Of a stretch of 9,448 nt of DNA, positions 4,203 to 9,448 are shown one piece after another (the first letter of the stretch is position 1; each line of letters starts with the position of its first letter). Made by a program: the position numbers and the translations under genes. The notes beneath the pieces are model-generated. The model searched no databases. It was not told the origin of the DNA and saw only the letters and a program-made list of their open reading frames with translations. This DNA comes from Verrucomicrobiota bacterium (GTDB lineage: Bacteria; Verrucomicrobiota; Verrucomicrobiia; Methylacidiphilales; Verrucolacustridaceae): assembly GCA_016876055.1 (NCBI GenBank), contig VHDM01000042.1, forward strand, positions 1 to 9,448, read 5' to 3'.

Positions 4203-7060
4203 GCCTCCACCTCGATCGCTTTCTCTTCAACGTATCTTCCCAGACCCATCTCCTCAAAGTCGTCATAGTCTGCGTTCACCGCCAACCGCTCCCACTTCCC
4301 CTTGCGAATCCAGTCCAGCACCGCGTCCCCGCGAACTTCCTTGGCCACCTCGCGGGCACAGTTCCGGGCCGACTCCCTTTCCTCCTGACTCAGGAAAAGC
4401 GGCTTCCAGCCAATCTCCTCCAGCTTCTCGCCCAGATAAAAATATCCGGCCTGCGCCACACGCCCGTCCCCCGCCACCCCTTCCAGATACAACGGCAACT
4501 GCAGATTGATCCAGCAGGCCGGTCCCACCTTGCCCTTCCCATCGGCCCGGACCAGCCGGGCGTACTCCGGCGATCTCCCAAACACCGCCCTGCGGCTCCC
4601 GGCAAAATGGTAGGCGGCCGCATCATTCTCCTTCCCGGTCTTATAATCCACCACCCGCCGCCCCAACTCTGGATGCTCGTCGACCCGGTCCGCGCGACCT
4701 TGCACCCAGAAATTATCGAGCCCCACCGAGAAGCAGCGCACTTTCTCCGTCTGACCCGGCAACACTCTCCCTTCTCCCAAAGCCGTCTCCGTCGAGACAA
4801 TCCGCCATCCCTGTTTTGCCAACTCCGCTTGCTTCTCGGCGAAGCCCCGCAGCCGCTCGCGGCCCGCCTCCCGCTGCAAATCCAGGTTCAGCCTCAACTC
4901 GCCTGCTTTTTCCCACGGAGAAAACTTCGCGTCCCACCCGGCCTGCACATGTTTGAAAATCTTCTCGGCGTCCCCACAGACCCGCATGGCCGGATCGTTG
5001 CCAAACTCACCCAACACCTCATGCATCCAGGTTCCGAACCGGCGCGCATCCAGTCCCGCGGTCGGTTCCTCCCCGGGCCTCCAGCCCAGCCGCCGCGAGA
5101 GGTAAAACCGCAAGGGGCAGGCCAAGTAGGCGGAAAAGTCGGTCACCCGCATAAGCTCGGTGCTTCGCTCCGCCGGCGGCTTGGGAATCCGCAATTTGTG
5201 GCGTTGGTATGCTTCCCGCGCGTTCCCGGTCTCCTTTGGTTCCGCCTCCACCGCCAACCTCCCCACCCTGACCGCCAGCTCCTGATCCGGCACCCGGAAC
5301 AAAAGTCGGGAGGGCCGCAACGGCTCCCCCGCCTCGCCATTCTGGGCCGTCAGCAACACCAAGGCGCCCTTCTTCCTGCCAGCCTCCATGCCGTGCAGCA
5401 GACACAGATCCCGCGCCTGCAGGAAATCCCGGTCCGGCAGGCCCAACTTCCGTCTGGCCGACTCCGTCAGCATCGCATCCAGGGCGGGTCCCCGCGGCAA
5501 AAGCCCCTCATTCATCCCCGCGAGAATCAGCCCCTCCGCGTCCTCCCCCGCCGCATCCAACCATCCCTCAATCTCCACCGCCCCCTTCGGCTTGTCCTCC
5601 GTCCAGGCACCCCCCAGCGCCCCCAGCAGTTCCACCCATCCGGCCAGCCCCAACTCCCGCCCCGTGCCCGACTCCGCCTCCCGCAACGCCTCGTCGATCG
5701 ATTTCGCCGCCTCCACCTCCCCGCGGTTCTCATCAAGTTCCCGGTCCCCCAGGATCGCAAGCAGCAGCACCCGCAACTCTTGGGGCCAGTCTGATCCTCC
5801 CAGGGCTTTTCGCAGGAAAGCCACCCTTCGCAAAACCGGCACAACGCTTTCCATCTGGGTCTCAGGCGCCATGCGCAGGCCTAAATCCAAGCCGGCCTCC
5901 ATCGTGGCGTACCCCGATTCCGACCAGTCCCCCAGCCACCGGCTTATCCCGCCGGCCACCTTCACCTCCTCCAGAATCCAGCGCAGGAAATCAGGATGGT
6001 GAAAGAGGACATCCAGCGAACGGAAGGAGCCCTCCCGGCAGAACTCCGCCAGATCCCGCAGCAATTTTCGCAGCGACTGCTCCTCCAGCGGCCGCCCCGC
6101 CGCCAAATACGCTTTGCCGCCTGCGTGCTGGATTTTTCCAGCCAGATCGCGGCCCAACGCCGCGTCGTCCGCCACCACCGCCACCTTGCCGGGACTCTTT
6201 TTGGAAAGAAGTTCCGCCAGATGTTCCACTGCCGCCTGGGCCAAATCTGCCCCATCCCGCCGCAACTCCGGCGCCACTCCCGCCAACATCTCCTTTTGCT
6301 TCCAGAAATCCAGCTGGGCCCGTCCGTTCGCATCCAATGCTTTCTTGGCCTCCGCCTCAGCCAGGCCGGGCGCCCATCCCAGGATCTCCACCTGGATTTT
6401 CTTCTTGGTTAAAGATTCCAAGGCGGCGACCGCCAAAGGCGATGCGTCCACCACCCCGGCCAGCACCACCCGGGCGATTCCCTCCGGCAAGATTGGATCC
6501 TTGGCCCGCGCCAACTCCGCCTCTTGGGGGCAGCGCTTTTCACGATCCTTCAACCGCCGCAGATACCGGCGCTCCAGCTCGGCCCACGCCTCCCACCGTT
6601 CCGCATCCTCCGGCGCATCGATCTTCTCCGCTGCCGCCGCAATCGTCAGGCCGGCCTTGGCCACCTCCTGGGCCAACCCATAAAGCCCCAGCCCCAGATC
6701 CGTTCGCCCTCCCTCATCCTTCCTCCTCCAACCCGCCAGCTCCACCAAGCCCTCGTCCACCGCCAACACCGTCTCCACCCAAGTGGCGGCCGACTGTAAG
6801 GGCGTGGCCACCGCCGGGTCCTGCCCTTTCGTCAATCCCGCCGGAGTGCCGGTGCGGGGAGGAAGAAGAATGGCGTCCTGGTCCCGGGCCGCCTGAGCCA
6901 ACCGATCCACGATCCGCCGACCCGTCTGGGCAGTCATCGTCAGGATCATCGTGTCCTCGAAGGAAAGCAGCCCGCCCTCCACCCTCCGCCCCGCGAGCAG
7001 CCACGCCGCCACCGCCGCCGGCAACGTCTCCTTTCCGGTCAGCAAAAAAATCCGGCTCAT
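4199..7060 (-). CDS. addB: AddB-like helicase-nuclease subunit (PD-(D/E)XK nuclease)
   Basis: This 953-residue protein is the AddB partner of AddA, which in known systems holds the second nuclease and reads Chi. The N-terminal two thirds are AddB/RecC-like, with a Gly-Met-Asn-Glu-Gly motif (515-519) matching the family's GLNEG. The nuclease domain begins near 'YLACPLRFYL' (C648), then a His motif (H680), GRADRVD (D791, D794), VVDYKTG (D805, K807) and QLPLY (854-858). Two things are odd. The N-terminus has no Walker A (only a Leu-Thr-Gly-Lys), and the end lacks the three cysteines that with C648 would bind a 4Fe-4S cluster; residues of the form YDDFEEMGLGRY stand in their place. The start is ATG at 7060 with TAGGA 8 nt upstream. 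It overlaps the helicase gene by 4 nt. It is shorter than Bacillus AddB (about 1,160 aa). The family call rests on the nuclease motifs and the partner gene. Confidence 0.9.
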   Translation of the reverse strand: MSRIFLLTGKETLPAAVAAWLLAGRRVEGGLLSFEDTMILTMTAQTGRRIVDRLAQAARDQDAILLPPRTGTPAGLTKGQDPAVATPLQSAATWVETVLAVDEGLVELAGWRRKDEGGRTDLGLGLYGLAQEVAKAGLTIAAAAEKIDAPEDAERWEAWAELERRYLRRLKDREKRCPQEAELARAKDPILPEGIARVVLAGVVDASPLAVAALESLTKKKIQVEILGWAPGLAEAEAKKALDANGRAQLDFWKQKEMLAGVAPELRRDGADLAQAAVEHLAELLSKKSPGKVAVVADDAALGRDLAGKIQHAGGKAYLAAGRPLEEQSLRKLLRDLAEFCREGSFRSLDVLFHHPDFLRWILEEVKVAGGISRWLGDWSESGYATMEAGLDLGLRMAPETQMESVVPVLRRVAFLRKALGGSDWPQELRVLLLAILGDRELDENRGEVEAAKSIDEALREAESGTGRELGLAGWVELLGALGGAWTEDKPKGAVEIEGWLDAAGEDAEGLILAGMNEGLLPRGPALDAMLTESARRKLGLPDRDFLQARDLCLLHGMEAGRKKGALVLLTAQNGEAGEPLRPSRLLFRVPDQELAVRVGRLAVEAEPKETGNAREAYQRHKLRIPKPPAERSTELMRVTDFSAYLACPLRFYLSRRLGWRPGEEPTAGLDARRFGTWMHEVLGEFGNDPAMRVCGDAEKIFKHVQAGWDAKFSPWEKAGELRLNLDLQREAGRERLRGFAEKQAELAKQGWRIVSTETALGEGRVLPGQTEKVRCFSVGLDNFWVQGRADRVDEHPELGRRVVDYKTGKENDAAAYHFAGSRRAVFGRSPEYARLVRADGKGKVGPACWINLQLPLYLEGVAGDGRVAQAGYFYLGEKLEEIGWKPLFLSQEERESARNCAREVAKEVRGDAVLDWIRKGKWERLAVNADYDDFEEMGLGRYVEEKAIEVEA

Positions 7061-7205
7061 CGTGAAAATCCTATCTTACCCCCTGGGACATCGGCGGTCC
7101 TGGCTGGGCGGCTTCGCCATTTAGTCTTTCGCCACCATTGAGACCCAAAGATTCCCTCCATGCCTCATGGCATAAAGAATAAACTGCGAGCGAACCGCGC
7201 GCCGC
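7061..7205 (-). promoter_or_regulatory. Intergenic region upstream of addB, with a candidate promoter
   Basis: This is the largest gap in the minus-strand gene run, 145 nt between the M23 peptidase stop and addB. On the minus strand TTGGGT (7143-7148) and ACTAAA (7120-7125) are 17 nt apart and could be a weak sigma70 promoter for addBA. TAGGA at 7069-7073 is the addB Shine-Dalgarno sequence. Small inverted repeats occur (ATGCC/GGCAT, 7160-7164 and 7169-7173; GGCG/CGCC, 7107-7118). None is followed by a T run, so no clear terminator ends the peptidase transcript. Read-through from the peptidase gene into addB remains possible. Confidence 0.35.
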
Positions 7206-8345
7206 CTAGAGCCTTTCCGTCCCTTCGCCCGTGAACATCATCATCTCCAAATACTGCCGGCCAAACTTGCTCAGCCTCATCCCGCCCTGGCCGTCTGGCT
7301 CCACCAAGCCGCGGCAGTAATATTTGCCCTCATTCGGCCGACCGGGATTCGCCACCAGCTCCGGCCCGGCCACCGGAATCGCCGATCCCTTCACCCGCAA
7401 TGGCAGGCCCCATGGAGTCATCTCGATCTGCCACGACTGTGCCCCCCCGCAGTTTTCCTCCACCTGCACCCAATCGGTCCAGGCCATCCGCTCCCGGGGA
7501 GCCGGCACGTTGACGACGAATCCCCCCGGCTGCACGGCCAGCGCCTCGCGCCACGTCTTCGGCTTTCCGTCGTGCACCGCTTGGAGCAAAGGCACCGGGT
7601 CAATTCCCATCAGATTCAACCCGTGCCACTCTCCGTGCCGGTTGGGCTCCCAGAGCCGACCCGGTTTGGCCCCCTTCACCCACTCATCGAACTTCGGATT
7701 GATCTGAAACACCACCTCGAGGTGCAGATGCGCGCGGGACTGAGTCAGTCCCGGCCCCGTCCAGCCGAGGATGCCGAGGATATCTCCCGCCTTTACCGTT
7801 TGGCCCGGTTGGGCACGGACCGAACCGAGATGGGCGTAGACGGTGAAGACCGGCATCTCGCCCCAATCGTGTCTCACGATCACCTGCTTGCCGTAGTCGG
7901 AAATCTTTTCGTTGTCGTTCACCCGCACGACCACGCCATCCGCACAGGCCCGCACCGGGTCCAGCGGCTCGCCCCGGGCATCGCGCCGGAGCGGCCGGAT
8001 ATCGACCCCCTTGTGAAACCGCTCGAAAATGCGGGCCGGCTCGGGCTCGGAAGTGCGGGTGAAGCCAAACATGCCGGAAATCAGCCGCCGGCTGATCGTG
8101 GGTTGATAAAATTTCTTGGGCTGATTTTCAAAAAGATAACGGTTCTCCGTTGGCAACTGCCAGGGGATCCGATCCGTGGGCGGTTTCTCCTGCGCGGCTG
8201 CCGTAACCGCCAGAAAAACGCCAAGCCATACCAAGACCGATCCTCCGGGTCGGCCGACGGGGGTTTGCAAGGTCCCGGCAAAACGCCGGCCCCCGGGCGC
8301 CCCCCGCCGACCACTTTGACCGGAGCCCCCCTTGATGATTTTCAC
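7206..8345 (-). CDS. Exported M23-family (LytM-type) zinc metallopeptidase with C-terminal extension
   Basis: This 379-residue protein is a likely peptidoglycan endopeptidase of the M23 family, which cuts peptide cross-links in the periplasm. Numbered from the GTG at 8345, the zinc site is HKGVD (H111, D115) and HLHLE (H208 as ligand, H206 beside it), with the catalytic His in YAHL (H172); all are intact. A hydrophobic stretch at about 37-51 ending Ala-Ala-Ala-Gln acts as signal peptide or anchor, after an unusually long Gly/Arg-rich lead. About 150 residues beyond the peptidase core (230-379) form a domain I do not recognise, with two cysteines (C299, C344). I chose the GTG because AAGGA lies 9 nt upstream. 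The longer TTG start at 8354 would abut that site. A TTG at 8234 with GGAGGA 6 nt upstream is also possible and would give a conventional short signal sequence. It lies 41 nt behind the HtrA gene, so co-transcription is likely. Confidence 0.88.
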   Translation of the reverse strand: MKIIKGGSGQSGRRGAPGGRRFAGTLQTPVGRPGGSVLVWLGVFLAVTAAAQEKPPTDRIPWQLPTENRYLFENQPKKFYQPTISRRLISGMFGFTRTSEPEPARIFERFHKGVDIRPLRRDARGEPLDPVRACADGVVVRVNDNEKISDYGKQVIVRHDWGEMPVFTVYAHLGSVRAQPGQTVKAGDILGILGWTGPGLTQSRAHLHLEVVFQINPKFDEWVKGAKPGRLWEPNRHGEWHGLNLMGIDPVPLLQAVHDGKPKTWREALAVQPGGFVVNVPAPRERMAWTDWVQVEENCGGAQSWQIEMTPWGLPLRVKGSAIPVAGPELVANPGRPNEGKYYCRGLVEPDGQGGMRLSKFGRQYLEMMMFTGEGTERL

Positions 8346-8354
8346 GCCGGCCAA

Positions 8355-8359
8355 TCCTT
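8355..8359 (-). promoter_or_regulatory. Shine-Dalgarno sequence deciding the M23 peptidase start
   Basis: AAGGA on the minus strand lies 9 nt before the GTG at 8345 but directly abuts the in-frame TTG at 8354. Spacing therefore favours the GTG. A competing site, GGAGGA before the TTG at 8234, sits inside the coding frame. Confidence 0.5.
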
Positions 8360-8386
8360 AAACCTAATCCCTGCCTCAACGGCGCA

Positions 8387-9448
8387 CTATTGAGCTTTTA
8401 ACACGACCGTAGATTGTCGCAGCGAAACGAAATTGCCCTGCCGGACGGCACCCAGAACCGTGACCGGAACCTGGTCGTCCTTTTTAAGCTGACGGACTTT
8501 GCGAGGCAGCTCCTCCAGGCTCCGCGCGGGCATCTGTCCCAGCCCCACCACCAACATCCCCTGTTGGAATCCTGCGTCGGCGGCGGGACTGCCTTGTTCC
8601 ACCCCCGTCACCAGGAGACCGTTCCGACCTTGGTAACCAAGCTTGAGCGATTCGGTGGGACTGCAGTCTTGCAGGGATAATCCAAATTTTTCCCTCAAGG
8701 CCAAAGCCGCCGACCGTTCGGGCGGAGCCTTGATCCGGCCTTCCACGACGGCGATCGCTTCCTCCACCCAACGCTTGACCCGCTCCCCCGGGATGGCAAA
8801 GCCAATGCTTTCCACTTGGGCCGCGGACATTTTGGCTGAACTCAGTCCCACCAAGTTGCCTTCCGCATCCACCAGCGGTCCTCCGCTGTTGCCCGGATTG
8901 ATCGCCGCGTCGGTCTGCAACAACCCTTCCATGGTCAGGTCCCCGATGGTCAATGTTCTGTCCTTCGCGCTGAGAATGCCGGCACTCACGCTGTTCTCGT
9001 AACCCACCGGGTTGCCCAGTACCAGGACCGTCTGTCCAAGGAGATTGGGGGAAAGGTTTTCGAGACCCAGGTAAGGCAGGGCTTCTTTGCTCTCGATCTT
9101 GATCAAGGCGAGATCCAGCAGGTCATCATCACGGAGCAGCATGGCCTCCGTGTCCTTGCCGTTGGCCAGGGTGACCTTAATTTTGAGGTTCGCTGCCCGA
9201 TCCACGACATGTTGGTTGGTGACAATGTAGCCGCGGGGACTGACGATCAGCCCCGAGCCCAGGTTCCGCACCGGCGTGGCGAGGATCTTGTTCCCCCGCG
9301 ACATCCCCCCGCCAAAATAACGCTCAAAAAAGACATCCCGGGGATCCCGCACCTCCTGGGTCACGATTCGTTCCGTGAAAATATTCACCACCGCCGGCCG
9401 CACCTTCTCCACCGCTTTCACCACCGGCTCGTCTTGGGGGGCGATGGC
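8387..9448 (-). CDS. HtrA/DegP-like S1C serine protease with one PDZ domain, N-terminus outside window
   Basis: The visible 353 residues are a trypsin-like HtrA protease, which in Gram-negatives degrades or refolds damaged envelope proteins in the periplasm. Numbered from the window edge, the triad is His in TNQHVV (H80), Asp in LDLALIKI (D112) and Ser in GNSGGPL (S188). The segment ending in Ala-Ala-Val-like 'VRPAVVNIFTE' (about 16-26) is the usual start of the mature protease. A single PDZ domain follows at about residues 265-345, so the enzyme resembles DegS or short HtrAs rather than two-PDZ DegP. The frame stays open to the edge, so the start codon and the signal peptide or anchor are missing. 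The internal GTG at 9424 is not a credible start, since the preceding residues (Pro-Gln-Asp-Glu-Pro) belong to the chain. The M23 peptidase gene follows 41 nt downstream with no terminator between. Confidence 0.93.
   Translation of the reverse strand, partial: AIAPQDEPVVKAVEKVRPAVVNIFTERIVTQEVRDPRDVFFERYFGGGMSRGNKILATPVRNLGSGLIVSPRGYIVTNQHVVDRAANLKIKVTLANGKDTEAMLLRDDDLLDLALIKIESKEALPYLGLENLSPNLLGQTVLVLGNPVGYENSVSAGILSAKDRTLTIGDLTMEGLLQTDAAINPGNSGGPLVDAEGNLVGLSSAKMSAAQVESIGFAIPGERVKRWVEEAIAVVEGRIKAPPERSAALALREKFGLSLQDCSPTESLKLGYQGRNGLLVTGVEQGSPAADAGFQQGMLVVGLGQMPARSLEELPRKVRQLKKDDQVPVTVLGAVRQGNFVSLRQSTVVLKAQ

Noticed and set aside
4607..5794. A 395-codon plus-strand open frame antisense to addB
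   Set aside because: It lies wholly opposite a well-supported AddB frame. Its product is Pro/Arg/Gln/His-rich and without domain character, typical of antisense frames in GC-rich genes.
1106..7060. The helicase-nuclease cluster as a new anti-phage defence system
   Set aside because: Motifs, gene order and overlaps fit AddB-AddA recombination repair. No additional defence-type domain is present beside it.
7160..7173. ATGCC-TCAT-GGCAT hairpin as a terminator for the M23 gene
   Set aside because: The stem has only 5 bp and no T run follows on either strand.
7160..7231. A short plus-strand ORF beginning ATG CCT CAT GGC in the addB-M23 gap
   Set aside because: It runs into the antisense of the M23 gene, has no Shine-Dalgarno sequence and no signal-peptide or domain character.
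7572..8393. A 273-codon plus-strand open frame opposite the M23 peptidase
   Set aside because: It is antisense to intact M23 motifs and has no recognisable domain or ribosome binding site.

Overview
The window is GC-rich (roughly 60% or more by eye), gene-dense chromosomal DNA, probably from a Gram-negative bacterium. The evidence for Gram-negative is a periplasmic-type HtrA protease and an exported M23 endopeptidase. Protein style and gene content recall Verrucomicrobiota, but that is an impression and no marker in the window settles it. I see no phage, transposase, integrase, CRISPR, toxin-antitoxin or defence-island signature. Most of the window is housekeeping.

Layout. A tRNA-Arg(CCU) gene on the minus strand touches the left edge. 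It is divergent from a plus-strand pair (136-1057): a six-TM GAP/SfLAP-family (LysE-like) membrane protein, then a 51-codon secreted peptide with a CxxC motif and a highly charged tail. A strong bidirectional hairpin terminator (1073-1106) separates this pair from five minus-strand genes. Read in their own direction, from the right edge, these are: an HtrA-type S1C serine protease with one PDZ domain (N-terminus outside the window); an exported M23 metallopeptidase; AddB; the AddA helicase part; and the AddA nuclease part.

How the genes work together. AddB and the two AddA parts form an AddAB-type helicase-nuclease that resects double-strand breaks for RecA-dependent recombination. addB and the helicase gene overlap by 4 nt, and the helicase and nuclease ORFs overlap by 14 nt, so the three are very likely one translationally coupled unit. 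The protease and peptidase, 41 nt apart, form a likely envelope-maintenance pair. A 145-nt gap separates that pair from addB.

The most notable point is that AddA is split exactly between its helicase and nuclease domains. The nuclease ORF has its own near-perfect Shine-Dalgarno sequence (AAGGAGG, 6 nt before ATG), which argues for a real two-polypeptide AddA. A nearby A6 run means a single-base indel must still be excluded. AddB also lacks the C-terminal cysteine trio of the AddB iron-sulfur cluster and has no visible Walker A. The small CxxC peptide, apparently with a promoter right against its ATG, is the least explained gene.
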